DNA of 64,000 nucleotides from Cladopsammia gracilis. Lineage: Eukaryota > Cnidaria > Anthozoa > Scleractinia > Dendrophylliidae. The DNA lies in the NCBI GenBank assembly GCA_022457155.1, contig JAJGOT010000438.1:463001-527000 (forward strand), read 5' to 3'. Of the stretch, positions 41,770 through 53,663 are shown in pieces (the stretch's first letter is position 1; the number at the start of each line of letters is the position of its first letter). The notes below the pieces were generated by a model that worked only from the letters and a program-made list of their open reading frames with translations, had not been told where the DNA came from and did not search any database. The translations under genes were made by a program, and so were the position numbers.

Positions 41770-42190
41770 AATTTGGTCATAATGCTCCCGATATTGGTCT
41801 CTCAACGTCACAGCCATCCTACGATAGTGGTCAGTAATTTTGCGTTTTGAAGAAAAGTGAAAATGACGGACAAATGCTTGTGAATCCTTAACATGTCGTT
41901 GACACTGTTGACGGGAGAAGAGAAAGGTCCACGACTGGGAGGTTTGTGTTTCTTTTCACTCGTCTTAAATGTTCTAGAAATCTATCATCGAGGCGTCTTC
42001 CTGTTTCACCACATGACATAAAACATGCACGACAAGAAATGATGTGGACTGCAGATGAACCTATATCGCGCTCTTAGTTGATTGCCTGGTGTTTCTAGGA
42101 TCCAAGAAGCGTTGGTATGTGGGCAGTTAGCGCAGTGTGGTCCACAGTCACAAGGGAAGGTACCTATTTCCAGCTTCATTCATCGGTTCG
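41770..42190 (-). mobile_element. Penelope-like retroelement fragment: GIY-YIG endonuclease region
   Basis: Minus-strand remnant with CDCGPHCANCPHT, then a frameshifted stretch, then the hallmark CGETGRRLDDRFLEHLRRVK. The ETGRRL...FxxHL pattern belongs to the GIY-YIG nuclease of Penelope-like elements and relatives. Several stops and shifts; clearly dead. The reverse-transcriptase part is not present nearby. Confidence 0.75.
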
Positions 42191-42473
42191 GATGTTTCAA
42201 AAATTTGGTTTTATCAACTGAGTTGATAAGGTAAATTGGCCATTTCAATTTTTTTTAAGTACTGCTAACTCCATAAGAATTTCGTTTCGCAACGAACTGC
42301 GCAGCAAATATACAGCATGCCAGAGAATATCCTCAGTGTCCGAGGTCTTGACTCCCCACTTGGTTAATAACAGCTATATTATAATCGCACATTCATTTTA
42401 GCGGAAACCAAATCTGTTAGGAAAATTGCCTTTTTTGCTTTTGATCATACTTACTTTGTTGGATGGTTGTTAA

Positions 42474-42608
42474 GATGGAGGAAGGTGATATACTCGGCGA
42501 CGAAAGACTTTGGCTCCAAGAGTACGGCCCTCCAGGAAATGTTTGGGAATTGTTAGACATATCTGCGGATATCAAAGACATTGGGCATTACGTTGTGTTG
42601 ATGTTTTA
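42474..42608 (+). CDS. Possible small gene or terminal exon
   Basis: ATG-started frame of 44 codons (MEEGDILGDERLWLQEYG...) followed within 50 bp by an AATAAA. The preceding TTGTTAAG could be an acceptor, so this may be the last exon of a plus-strand gene or a retrocopy end. No family recognised. Confidence 0.25.
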
Positions 42609-42619
42609 AAGTATTTTTA

Positions 42620-45460
42620 TCTTGTTATTATTTCTTTAACCAAATAAAGGCTACAAACATTCACGGGATTCTTATCTTTGCTTTTTATAATAAAAACATT
42701 CGGTGTCAGCATGTTACAATAACGTGGCTGCGCAAAGGATATTTAACAAAATTCGTTGGCTCACTTGGATTTAAAATCAAAGATAGAAAATCATTTTTTT
42801 TTTCAATTTCCACAATTTAAATGACTCAGTTTAACATGAGAATGTGCATATCCACAGTGCTAAGGATGCCGTCAATCTCGGGCAAATGTTGCTCACTAGC
42901 GGAACTTACTGGATGTCACAATTGTTTACCCTAAAATCGGCATTGTTCGAACAATATAGACGAGAATTTCGTTAAAAATCGCATATGTTATGATAGTTGA
43001 CCAGATATTTGCAGTTAGCCGGGTTATTTTTTTTTATCATTTTCGCTGCTTGTACTTTCTTGTCAGTTCGCATGGCTTTAAAGCGAATTTTTCACTTCGT
43101 TTTTTCTGTAGTTTACGGCAGTACGCAGCTCTTACAAGGTCTTCTCTGATTTGCTGAGAATACAATAGAACAAACAACACAACAATGGACTCTAGCCCTG
43201 AAAATAATAGAACTGCGTGATACCTCGGTCCAATGAAATTAGAGGTTGTTAAGAGCTACGTGGTATCCGTAGTTTATAATGTCCAACGAACGAAAACAAT
43301 AATTATTCCCACCGCAAAATACGAAAAATGTATAAGTGGGCTGTCGCCATATATGGCGACATACTCACTTCATAAAATGTAATTTTTTTGTCGGTCACTA
43401 GCCATAGACCTCCGTTTATTGCTTTCTGATCGCACGGCCAACGCAGCTTCAAAGCACTTGAGTTTAAGGAGTCAAGATTGCTTGCGTAGGTGGTTTCAAG
43501 ATTTTTGCAATTACAGAAACAAGACGAATTTAGAAGATTTTAGATTAAACGTTAACGACGCAGGAGTTTATATAAAATAGATTAATTTTTACCTCTAGTT
43601 CTTTTTTATTTATTTTTATTTTTATTTATTTTACATTTTATTTTTAAGTTTCCTATTGTAAATTAGCATAGCCAATTCACAGTACACTTCTGAAAATAAG
43701 TTCCAACACGATACAAATAGAATGAATATTATTCATTTGTTAAATTTTAAAAAGTTTAATTTTAATTTTCTTCGTCAACGATTTTTTTCCATTTGTGTTA
43801 TATTTTAAAATTTCAATAAAGTTTGCTTTTCATTAAAAAAAATACAGAAACAACACAAACAGAGAAAAACGACGTTGTGAACTGGAACCACGTGCTCACT
43901 ATACTCTTTTTGTGTGGTGTATTGTGCAACTGTAATTGCCGTATCGGTTTATAAAACTAGGCTCACTAATGGCGAAATAATGGGCTCTTAAAACTGCATT
44001 ACACTTGCACAGTAAACCACACAAACAGAGGAGGTAAGCCTGTGCTGGAACCCTTTTTGCTAGGTAACAAGAGTTTCCAAGTAGCCTATACTCATGCGCA
44101 TGCGTAAGAAAGTTTTATGGTATGTTTTTAAAAAAGTATTTTGCACCGCAGCGCTAATTGGAGTAGTCTCGGGTAGCAAGCCCTGTGATGTAAAGTACAT
44201 ATTTTCTTGAAACATTCTATTCGCAGCCAGGACCAATGTGACTTATCTTATGAATTATTCAAACTGGTTGACTAGTCATCTAAAATTATTCTTGTCCCCT
44301 CGTGTGTACTCGGTCATGACAACGAATTAAAAAATCAACCAAAACAAAATCATATTTTCCTAGTGACCAGTCACTTTAAAGAAAACTACAGGTGACTTGT
44401 TCCTATGATTCATGGTTCCCATGGAAGGGGGTGGGGTGGGGGTGGGGTTGGAGAGGCCGGCCATATATCAAATTATGCTTGTCCCCTTCTGTGTACTGGT
44501 CATGAGAATTGTCTTCGTGATGACAGATTAAAAAATCAACCACAAAAAATCAAACTGTCCTCACGACCAGTCCCTTAGTGCAAACACTACAGGTATCTTG
44601 ACCCTGTGATTTATGGTCCCCGGGACTTGTCTGATTGTGTGTGATGTGTGTGTGACTTGTCACAGGAACCAGTCCCTCAATTAAGTCTCCAGTATCCAGT
44701 CCCTTGTTATTCACGAATATGGTCAATGTGGAATACAACTGTACAATTCCTAATGTTAATATTGCATCATGTTGATTAGTCTCACACGTAGCCGTTTCCA
44801 GGATCATCAAACAACATTTCCACTTTTTAATTGCGTGATGACCCTGAAAACGGCTGCATAGGAGACTACATGCTGATGGGTTGTTGGAACAAAATATATT
44901 ACATATTGAACACAGCAACAAAGCGAAAGAGTCCAGTCGATCAATTTAATATAGTAGTCTAGGTATTTCCTCAATTGTGACGGCAATCCTTGGTTCAACT
45001 GAACTGTGTTAATGTGTTTATACAGGTTATGCAGTAGTTTGTGCTTTCGGAATGAAATAATACAGTACACAAGATAACTAGCAATTGGTGCCACAACTAT
45101 GGTTGTCTCTGTGTATTACCTTGTCACACATGTAACACATCTTTTTTCTGCTGTGCACAGCTTCAACTCGTGGCGTCTTAACCCATTGATTCCCATTGAT
45201 AATTGATGCGCAAGTGTTTTTGAGTGCTTTTACGGAGAAACATAAGCTTAAAAAGGCTTTTAAGTAAGACCACACTACATTTACTGCATTCAGTAGCCGG
45301 CACTTGAAACCAGGATCGCTAACTGAAATGGCAAGTTATTTTTTTATTATTTTTTTAATAATGCACATCTTTATTGAAAGTGATAAGATCTAGTTACAAA
45401 TAGTATAATGGTATATTACAATGGTATATTATGTTAACACTAATAAAAAATGCGATTGCA
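42620..45460. other. Intronic/intergenic DNA, no gene recognised
   Basis: AT-rich sequence with T-rich tracts (43600-43660) and a repeated local motif (TTAAAAAATCAACCAAAA at 44327 and 44527, together with CTACAGGT...TGATT blocks) showing a 200-bp tandem duplication at about 44280-44620. Minus frames of 95-123 codons at 44550-45094 overlap and lack support. Confidence 0.4.
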
Positions 45461-45471
45461 TTATTTACTAC

Positions 45472-45483
45472 ACACACACATGT

Positions 45484-45533
<50 letters not shown>

Positions 45534-45545
45534 ACACACACAACA
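45472..45545. repeat. (CA)n microsatellite
   Basis: About 35 CA units with few interruptions. Confidence 0.97.
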
Positions 45546-45966
45546 AGAGACATATACAAAAGATACACATACACCAGTAAGGGCAATACTTTTTGTTACA
45601 TCAAGAGAAAATAATTGGACAGAGAGGGAGTCTCCCAGTAATGGGTTTGGGATATCTTAATTGCAAAAAAGTTATTTTTAGTAACAATGCGGACCAATGC
45701 GGAAACATTTTTCGGTGAGCTGGTTGACTTCCGGAAGACTCGCTTTCATGAATCAGCGCGTCAGGCCAGGCGGAGTCTGCAAATTGAAAAAAATGGCGAC
45801 CATCGCGGTGGCAATTTCGCATGTGAAAAATAAAGTAAAATGGTCCTCTTTGAGCAAAGAAAGTTATATAGTACCACAGCGGCTGGATACATAGATCTCC
45901 ATCTGTCTTAAAACACAAACTGTTGCAACTGAAGCGGTAAAAAAGGGGCTAGACAATTCAACTTAC

Positions 45967-46091
45967 CGGACAGATGCCAATCAACCATCCACTCCAATCT
46001 CTTGTAAGCGTCGATTCTAAAAGTTTGAAGTCGCTTTGCTCGATCGATGGCCAGCCCATCCAAACTTTTCAGACATGAAAATAGTTGCATA
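45967..46091 (-). CDS. Candidate exon of unknown gene
   Basis: Open minus-strand segment between a possible acceptor (GAATTCTACAG) and a strong donor (CCG|GTAAGT), reading MQLFSCLKSLDGLAIDRAKR and a Trp-rich end. It would be entered in phase 2 and left in phase 1, which does not fit between the receptor exons at 49.4 and 40.0 kb. It may be a first exon or belong to something else. Confidence 0.3.
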
Positions 46092-46207
46092 CTGTAGAAT
46101 TCAAAGTTGTTATGTTTTCGGTAGCTAAAGGATAGAAGGATGCTCTTCGGGGAAAATTACTTTTTAAGGATTGCAACACGGCAAGGAGTTAAAAATGCTA
46201 AAACCGG

Positions 46208-46236
46208 CTCACATGCATGCATGCATGCATGCATGG
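46208..46236. repeat. (GCAT)n microsatellite
   Basis: Seven self-complementary GCAT units. Confidence 0.9.
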
Positions 46237-46799
46237 ATTTGCTTTCTATAAGCTTTGTACGTTGAGAAGGACTTTGTCAGTTGCAACTTCTCTCCATGGG
46301 AAATGAATATCAGTTCTGTTGAGGTCAGCTACCAAGAAACTCTATACTGACAGGTTAGAGGTTATTTAGAGCCAAAGTGTAAGTACAAAACAATTATTAA
46401 CTGTACCTTAACCGCGGTCAAACGAGATAAATTTGCAAACGTTAAGCAAAGTACTTAAAAGTTAAGGTTGTCATTTTCACTGTTTACAGTTTAATATATT
46501 GCCAATGCACTGTCAAATCATTAAACGTTTTGAAAGTTTACCAAAAAAGTTCTAAGCGTTACTGAATTTAAAAACTGTTAACTGCAGGATCGTCGGCGCC
46601 ATTTGCCAACATTATTTTGATCAGGCGCAAAGAGTTTTGGTCAGTTTTCAACGGAAAGAAGCTCATTATTTTGAGAAAAATTAAAAGACAGTTAGGTCAA
46701 CTATTTTTTTATACATCCTTGCCCATATTTCCATTTAATATTAAATAAAATCCCACTAAATAAAACAAAAAAGCGCCTTGGACGTTTGACTGCGGTAGA

Positions 46800-46925
46800 A
46801 ACTATACCTCGATATAACGAACATTTTGGTTGTTTTTCCGCAAATTCGTTGTAACGAGGTTTTCGATATAACGAACCCTCGATATAACGAACCAATTTTT
46901 ACAGTTCCTTGGGAGTTAATGTTAG
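46800..46925. mobile_element. Pogo/Tigger-type transposon terminus
   Basis: CTCGATATAACGAAC occurs three times with GTTGTAACGAGG between them. CTCGATATAACGAA repeats at the tips are characteristic of pogo/Tigger elements. Only one end is seen and there is no transposase. Confidence 0.6.
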
Positions 46926-47669
46926 GTTACACTGTACGTTGTCACTAAACAAACACGAATAAAAAGTCAGCAAAGACTGTTTCTGAAAGCAAATTAAAAA
47001 AAAAAAAAGCAGGTGAATTTAAATCGAATTTAACAATTCTAAATACTTTACCGTTTCCTAAACACAGATTTTAAAAGCCCGTAATCATCAGACTCGTCGG
47101 AATCCATCCTCAAACACGGGCAGACCACTACTTGGGGGAGGGGCTCGAAACGCAATATTCATATATTTCCCAACTAGGGTAGGGTGAGGCATGAAGTTTC
47201 GTGTTTTTGTTTCGTGTCATTTTTTTTCTTTTTTTTGGAAAAATCATAAGGAATATTTTCTATTTTTTTTTTCATCCGCATTTTATCATCCCCATTTTGT
47301 TATCCGCTTTTTATTATCCACTTTTTATTATCTGCATTTTATTATCCACATTTTCCTATCCGCCATCCGGTCCCATTTTACAGACATCCTCGTAACTGCG
47401 GGCGATCAGCGGTCAATTTTGAGCGGACCTCTGTGGAAACAGCATCAGGCCAGTACTCGATCTTTCGACGATCTTTCGACGATGATAAAATGGGAAGATT
47501 TCTTCGACATTTATGGCCTTAAATTCGAGTTTCTTCCTAGATATATACCGGATAGTAAACTGGATAGTTTATTGTCTTATTCTTAAAGAAAATCAACCAC
47601 GAGCCGATGTTTCAACAGGATATTTAGCGCGACATGTGGCCTTGGTTTCGAGTATTGGTTCGCTGACAT

Positions 47670-48010
47670 CGAAACGGGGGCGAACCCTAGGGGGGAGAAT
47701 TCACTACGGGGCGAAACCACCATAATTCGAGAAATCGACTCATGTCAAGCAAACTTTGCAATAAATATAACTTACCTGCTTCGCAACTCGCCTTATTTCC
47801 AGCTTCAACCACTTTCCAATGCCTCGGATGGCGTAAATCGATAACTGATCCAGTAAATAGGTAGCTTTTGCCTTCGAATATCGCGTCGTTTCAATGAATT
47901 ATGGTGGTTTCGCCCCGAAGTGAATTCGCCCCCCTCGAGTGCGCCCCGCAAGTAAACAAGTTTGCCCCGCAACTAAACGAGTTCGCGAGGGGGGCGAATT
48001 CATTACGAGG
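47670..48010. repeat. Inverted/direct repeats of GGGGCGAAACCACCATAATTC
   Basis: The block at 47670-47730 recurs inverted at 47897-47935 and again in part at 47985-48010 (GGGGGGCGAATTCATTACGAG). GC-rich islands in AT-rich DNA; likely MITE termini. The surrounding 47190-47590 is a CATTTTATTATCC-type repeat. Confidence 0.6.
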
Positions 48011-48412
48011 CGAAACCAGCAGTTTCCGATTTCTCAATAGTCGGAAAAATCGCAAATGCTCGCCCATGTGCTAATACAAACGATCATAACTTTTGAAATA
48101 CTGAAATCGTACAGGGGTTTTTGCATATTTTTGCCAATGAAAGACAACACTTTCCGGTTGCATAGGCTAGAGTTATGAACTAGGTTCCAATTTTTAATCA
48201 AAGGCTCCTAAGAGCCAACCTGTGAATAAGAAATGCTAACCCGTAACGCAATATTGCGGTAAACGTATGTTTTCACACTGACACGGTTCAATATTTTTTT
48301 AAATTAAACGTAAGGATTTTTGACAAAAGCAAAAAGAAAAATACGGTATATCACTTTCATAATGTTCAGTCTGAAGAAGAAAGGAAAAAAAAAAAGGAAC
48401 GGCACGAGCGAG

Positions 48413-48484
48413 ACTCGAACCTGGGGCCTTTCCGCTGTCGTTCCGCGCTTTACACCATTCGGCCACCGCTATCACTAACTTGGA
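48413..48484 (-). tRNA. tRNA-like pseudogene
   Basis: Minus strand holds an A-box-like TGGCCGAATGG, a pairable anticodon arm (GCGGAACGACAGC) and a B-box-like GGTTCGAGTCT, but acceptor and T stems do not close well. Probably a tRNA relic or the head of a SINE. Confidence 0.35.
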
Positions 48485-49375
48485 ACAGGATAAATTTAAT
48501 TACTTCAAGGTAGATACGAATCACAACACGTGTCTCGGTTGAAAAATCCCTTTAGATCGATTTTAGCGTTGCATTAAAGAATCCAAATGCGACACATCTT
48601 TAAGCTTGTTGTTGTTTATTTTCGTTTACAACAATTTATATAGCGCCACGAAAATTGCCTAGTTTTCAATTTTCGAGACGTTGCAACGGGCCTTCGCCGG
48701 ACAAAATATTCAGCGGCTCCTTGCGCGGGCAGAAAATCCCTTTGAACCAAACCAAACCTGTTTTATTTCTAGCCTCGCTGAAGTCTTTCATTTGCTAGAG
48801 TTTCAGGTAAAATTATTTCTCACGTGAAATTGACATGTGTCGTTTGTTTAGCCATCTATTCAGTACGTAAATTTGAGCTGTGGCCTACGTAAATATTCGC
48901 TCTGTAAAATTTTATTTACTCTTGACAATGGCGTCATGACGACACCGAAACGTCGAGTGTTAAAAATTTATTGTTATTTTGTAATTTTCTTTTACAGCGT
49001 TCCTGCAATTACGATGCACCCGAAGAACCTGGGACTGAAGGATAATCTCGGTATATGTTAAAATCCACGAAGTGCCCTACCCGAGACAACTTCTGATGCG
49101 CTGTGTTGGAAAACAGAAAGGAAAAGAAAAAAGAGGCGAAGAACAATAGAAATTTTAAAGGCTGCAATGGGAAACCGTTACAGGAGGGGACGTTCTCGTG
49201 TTGAACCTTCATATGACACAGAACAACGACAGGATTACTTAGTTAAGGATTTTACACATGTACATGTATGATCGTAAAATAGTTATTGCATTATCTGGCA
49301 CCAGAATATCGCAATTTTTGACATTTTTGTTGCAACTTTCATAATTATTATCTCCCCTTTACAGGGATGACTTAC

Positions 49376-49595
49376 CTGATACAGTAATATATCCAGGGTC
49401 TGCCGCTTCGCAAAATCCCTGTCCATTTCTATATGCATCTCCTTGTTTCAGAGATAAAGTTCCAGTGGCAATATTACCCGCAGGTGATATTATCTGAATG
49501 ATGCCGCCCGCTCCACCACCCAATATGTAAGTATCGCTAGGTTGTTGTGCCCTTCCTCCATCAACATTAAGTTTTCCTTTCTCTTGTATTTCCAC
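49376..49595 (-). CDS. Adhesion GPCR exon (most 5' found): glycine-rich extracellular segment
   Basis: 220-bp minus-strand exon, acceptor CGAAAAG (weak), donor TCAG|GTAAGT. Encodes VEIQEKGKLNVDGG then ILGGGAGGIIQIISPAGN and a segment with a single Cys and GYITVS. Such Gly-rich repeats look like beta-helix rungs. It ends leaving one base, which is what the phase 1 exons at 40005 and 32110 require. More 5' exons (signal peptide, other domains) were not found. Membership of the receptor gene is inferred from strand, phase and order. Confidence 0.6.
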
Positions 49596-49599
49596 CTTT

Positions 49600-50518
49600 T
49601 CGTAAAACGAAAAAAAAATAACCAAATTATGAAATTTCATAAAAACTTTTTCGTAATCGTAACGAAAAGTTTAAATTTCGGAGTAATAAGTGATTTAATA
49701 TTTAATATCAGCGGGAGAGACTGTACCTTTCCAAACAGGCTCAGTGACTGGTTAACGAAACAATAGGTTAAACAACAGAAACAATAGCCCTAGACCTAAA
49801 AACAATAGAAGCTACAGTACTACGGGGCCAATAAAAATAGAGGTCTGGAAGAGCTACAGTACTACTCATATCAGCACCCTGTATTTGGCCGCCCACTCCC
49901 TAAAAACAGGCTATGAAAAACATGCCATCTCAGTTGTACAACAAACCCGACGGGTATGTTGCTCCTGTCTAATATATTAATCATCACAGCTGATTATGAT
50001 TTCAATAGTTATGAAAGACTTTGCTGACCCAATCGAGGTTTGAACTCATGATCTCCTGCTGCTTTCCAAAACAGTTTCCTAGCCAAGTAAGCTAACCTGC
50101 TAAGGTTGTTAAGCTAAAATGTCGCAGTTAGTTCTATGGCGCCTAAATTCCAAGCTTCCATGCTTGACATGGTTTTGAAAACGTTTGGATTCTTATTCAG
50201 TTAAAAGCGTTTTCAGCGCATAAACCAGTATAAAGCATCTCACTTTCAATACTTAATGAGCACAATTAAACCTATTTAATACTAGTGAATGCAATTTAGG
50301 GCACCGAGGGCTTGTGGCTAGTTTGCAGGTAGGGCTGGCCACTGGTTAGTGTATTATTACTGTATCTACGGTTCCAGTCCCGGTTTCCTGGGTTTCCAAC
50401 CTCCATTAGTCAGCTACATGTACAAGAAGCAAGGTGTTCGGTTATCCCTATTGGCCTTCCTCATGGAAGGCAGCGTTTTTTGGCATTGTGTTTTTCAGTG
50501 TTGAAGCGGTTGCCAGTG
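49600..50518. other. Intergenic or intron DNA; degenerate tRNA-like SINE at about 50040-50115
   Basis: GAGTTCAAACCTC and TTAGCTTACTTGG on the minus strand suggest a worn tRNA-derived repeat. GGACTGGCC/CAGTCCC(A/G)G-type sequence at 50330-50400 resembles 63255-63330. No gene. Confidence 0.35.
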
Positions 50519-50807
50519 GTAGTATAGGGACAGGGTGATCCGCTCCTCTCCCCAAGTGAGCGAGGAACCGAGTGAGCTTGGGGAGAGTGTTCCAGGAAGG
50601 TTCCGTGGGGTAATTTCGCGGGTGTCCTCGGATGTACCCTGTCCCTATACCACACACTAAAGAGTCTAGGCAGGATCACTAACCGAGTTGATCGTGGAAT
50701 TTAAAAATGTTTAAAAAATACCTATTATATAGAGCGTCCTTGGATCACCCACCACACTAAGCGAGGTTTATTACCTACTGAACACTCTACATGCCTAGTA
50801 TATCCAC
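50519..50807. repeat. Left terminal repeat of Element 2
   Basis: Starts GTAGTATAGGGACAGGGTGA. Inverted match to 62795-62974 in blocks such as CACACACTAAAGAGTCTAGG, CACTAACCGAGTTGATCG and ACACTCTACATGCCTAGT. It contains an extra hairpin (CTCTCCCCAAG / CTTGGGGAGAG) absent from the right copy. Confidence 0.8.
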
Positions 50808-51089
50808 CACTTTATATTACGATTGGACGTGGAAGAAAAGGTGCTGTTTCACAAAGTGTTACGAAATTAGGAAAACGATATCGGCCATATTATTTCCCTT
50901 GTAGTCAAACACCACAAAGCAAAAACCACATAAAAGATAGTTTAATATCCTACGAAATCACATCTAACGAAATAAAAATCTTGGAACAAATGACCCCTCA
51001 ACAACTAGTTAATCTTATTTTAACTGACTAGAAACCGAGGTGAAATGTATTCTCTCTATTAAATATTCTACACGTGTAGTATATACAAC

Positions 51090-51257
51090 ATGAGTGGATC
51101 AGAAGATCGCCACGCATCTTCTACACAACGCGGTTCTAAAAGATTATCACAACGTGCTCTTGAAGCATTCGAACCTTTATACGATAAAGAGCTTGCTTGG
51201 ACAGAGCAGCAGTTTGATAATCTTATCTCAGCTGTAATGTCAGGATATGTCACTTGA
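51090..51257 (+). CDS. Small hydrophilic protein of Element 2
   Basis: 55-codon frame, MSGSEDRHASSTQRG, with a Ser/Arg-rich head and a C-terminal helix. The next start codon (51247) overlaps its stop, as in compact viral gene blocks. TATA-like TAGTATATAC is about 12 bp upstream. No family recognised. Confidence 0.5.
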   Translation: MSGSEDRHASSTQRGSKRLSQRALEAFEPLYDKELAWTEQQFDNLISAVMSGYVT

Positions 51258-51545
51258 AGACATTCGTGGTCAATACAGTGAAAGAATCTGGTTTATCAAC
51301 ACACCAGAGATAGAGAAGAAAATAAACGACATATGGCGAATATGCCATATTATGAAAATATCACACTACTGCAACAATTTCATATACAAATCATAACAGA
51401 CAGTCAACGCCCAATTGAAGACTTGTTTCCTTTTGTATTATCCACGATGAATTACACGTCACAATTGAGCCTTCATGACTTTGAACTCTTCAAGGCCTTT
51501 CTACAGATGAGACAGACAGGCTTAAAGCAAAAAGGTGCCGACTAG
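51247..51545 (+). pseudogene. Small Element 2 protein, frameshifted
   Basis: Starts MSLEDIRGQYSERIWF. A frameshift near 51335 moves the reading to the frame with NMPYYENITLLQQFHIQII, ending in QKGAD at 51545. Helical and acidic; unknown function. Confidence 0.45.
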
Positions 51546-51570
51546 TTAAAATTCAGGCAAAACACTATCG

Positions 51571-52309
51571 GTGGATCAGAGTCTCAGCTCTGACGAGCAA
51601 AACGCAGTTCGAGACCCCAAAAAGCCTGCTCTTGAAGAAATTGCAGCCAGTGAACTCATTCAACACTGCTGCATGTACTTGGGGAATCTTTTCGAGCCCC
51701 TTGTGCGCCGATATTTTGAGCTGAAACAGAATGTTTCAGTTTTCGGCTACGATCTTTCTCTTAATCTAGCAAGAGATCATCCAATATATGGAAGGTCACA
51801 TGCAGCCCAGAGGCTATTTCATTGATAAAAACATTATAAAGCTGTTGGAGTTCAAGTGTCCATTTAGTAGGCGGATAGCAACAAGCAGTGTTCCCCTTAA
51901 CTGCCAAGATCAACCACAAATGGGCCTTGATTTCAGCGGAGAGAAAGTAAGTAAGGGCTTATTTGTAGACGCTTATGTCAAAATGTGCTCTCTAAAGCAA
52001 TTATACACTCCAAGCACAACCCACAATCCGCTCTTGAAACGCCACAAGAACAAACAAACCTTTGGCGTGGGGGGTTGTTATCTCTTTAGGAAAATAAACG
52101 GACCCAAACAAAGGCGGCTCACTGACTTTTCTTCTGTAGACAAAACGAAATTTGAGAAAATAATGCGTCTCATTTCCAAGAAGGAAATCTGGTGGGTATA
52201 TGGTAAAGTTAGGATGGGATTTTCGGTGTGTGATTTGCAGGATGAGCGGCGGCGGCTGCATTCTTTGCAACAAGCGCTTAGTAACGAAAATTCGGATAAC
52301 ATAGATTAA
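51571..52309 (+). pseudogene. YqaJ/lambda-type exonuclease, frameshifted
   Basis: Two frames joined near 51800 give the order of a YqaJ viral recombinase nuclease: GNLFEPLVRRYFE (the first catalytic Glu), VFGYDLSLNLARDHPIYG, GYFIDKN, IIKLLEFKCPFSRRI (the E-x-K pair), then GLDFSGEKVSKGLFVDA. The usual PDG before GYF reads PRG, so the catalytic Asp is missing. Such 5'-3' exonucleases serve in recombination and replication of virus genomes. The start codon is not resolved. Confidence 0.75.
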
Positions 52310-52599
52310 GTATGCCCCACGGGATAATTTGTATGGAAGCTTCTTGATCTGAAAGAAATTCAGGTCAGAAAAAAACAAAACAATTTTTTGGAGAGCATTC
52401 AAGAAAAAGTAGAAAACTTCCATCAGAATCTATCTGAACTGCGAAAAAAATAGTAGACTTTGATTACAAGCATGCACCAACGGCTGCAGATGGTGACGAC
52501 AGTGAGCTTATGGCAGCCTTTTTTTCAGAAAGAGATCAATAAATATCCCGAAGAAGGTTTCTGAGGTGCATTTTGAACAAAAAGACTCAATAAATAGAG

Positions 52600-52758
52600 A
52601 TGAGTAATTCTCTTCCTAAGTGTGGGACCTGTGCAGAGCTTAAGTTGGCAGTCAATGCGGCCGAGCTACGCATTAGTTGTATGTTGGCAGAGCGTGCAGA
52701 GCTCAATTCGGCAATCAAGAAGATTGAACGGCGCATAGACTGTATGATATCAGATTAA
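52600..52758 (+). CDS. Small coiled-coil protein of Element 2
   Basis: 52-codon frame, MSNSLPKCGTCAELKLA, with a CGTC pair near the start and heptad-like Leu/Ile spacing after it. Too short for family assignment. Confidence 0.4.
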   Translation: MSNSLPKCGTCAELKLAVNAAELRISCMLAERAELNSAIKKIERRIDCMISD

Positions 52759-52761
52759 AAG

Positions 52762-53152
52762 CTCATAATACGCCAAAAGAACAAGTACTATGACTACAAG
52801 TTCGATGTTTGCTCTGACTGCGAAGTGGCAATGTGTTTTGACGATATCCAATCGGAACTTGTCTGCCCTCAATGCGGGCTTTGCAAGCTTGTTGATGGTA
52901 TGGTCGCCACTAGTTTTGTCTACAAACTAAAGAAAAAGGCCGCAAACTTGCAGATATCAGCTAGAAAAAAAAATCAAAGAGCTGTTTGAAAACCAGATCG
53001 ATATAAGAGACATTGTAGAACGTGCCATCGACGTCTACAGATCTTTACGGCACCTAACACCACCCAAACAATGGCTAAGTATGAAGTACCTATTACCAAA
53101 AATACTAGATCTAATCCTGCCGAAATCATGTCAAGCACGTGATATAATATAA
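52762..53152 (+). pseudogene. Zinc-ribbon protein (transcription-factor-like), frameshifted
   Basis: YYDYKFDVCSDCEVAMCF then SELVCPQCGLCKLVDG forms a CxxC...CxxC ribbon as in TFIIB or poxvirus VLTF3-like late factors. A shift in an A-run near 52965 moves to a helical part with KIKELFENQIDIRDIVERAI, ending at 53152. Relation to VLTF3 is only a resemblance in layout. No in-frame ATG was found upstream. Confidence 0.5.
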
Positions 53153-53663
53153 GGAAACCAGGCTTTTGGGAGAGTAGTGCGGTACACAAAAATATGCCAG
53201 GAAAGCGATAGGGTCTGGTATTTATTTCTCAGAAACGTGAACCTACACACATAGAAGGTCACGATGCGCCGCACACTTGACGTTATTTTGCTAGATAAAG
53301 CGAGAAACTTGAGTTTAGTTTCTGAAATCTAACCTTGATTCTGCATCCACACTGTCTAACCTTTTTAGGAGTTTCTGTTTCATCTCTTTCTTAACTTAGC
53401 TTCTTATTTCCTCTACGTCGGGCCGTTTCGGCTGCTGTGGCTGCTGTGGCTGGCCTGATTGTTTGCTGCTGCCAGAGCGAATAGAGGTTTTCAGCTTGTG
53501 ATATTTCTGTAGTTCGCAAAGTATGTGATTTTATTGTCATTGAGGGCCTTTGAAACAAGCCCACAAACAGTGTTGTGGAATTTGGTGATAGCGAGCGTAT
53601 AAATCTTTTCATGTTTCGTTAGCTTGCTTTGAAGTTTTTTGCTGAATGCAGTCAAACCAGTAG
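53153..53663. other. Eroded Element 2 sequence, no gene recognised
   Basis: No domain in any frame. A minus frame at 53391-53612 contains Ala/Thr repeats from a GGCTGCTGTGGCTGCTGTGG tract. Confidence 0.35.

Noticed and set aside
45967..46091. Exon of the adhesion GPCR
   Set aside because: Its intron phases do not fit between the exons at 49.4 and 40.0 kb.
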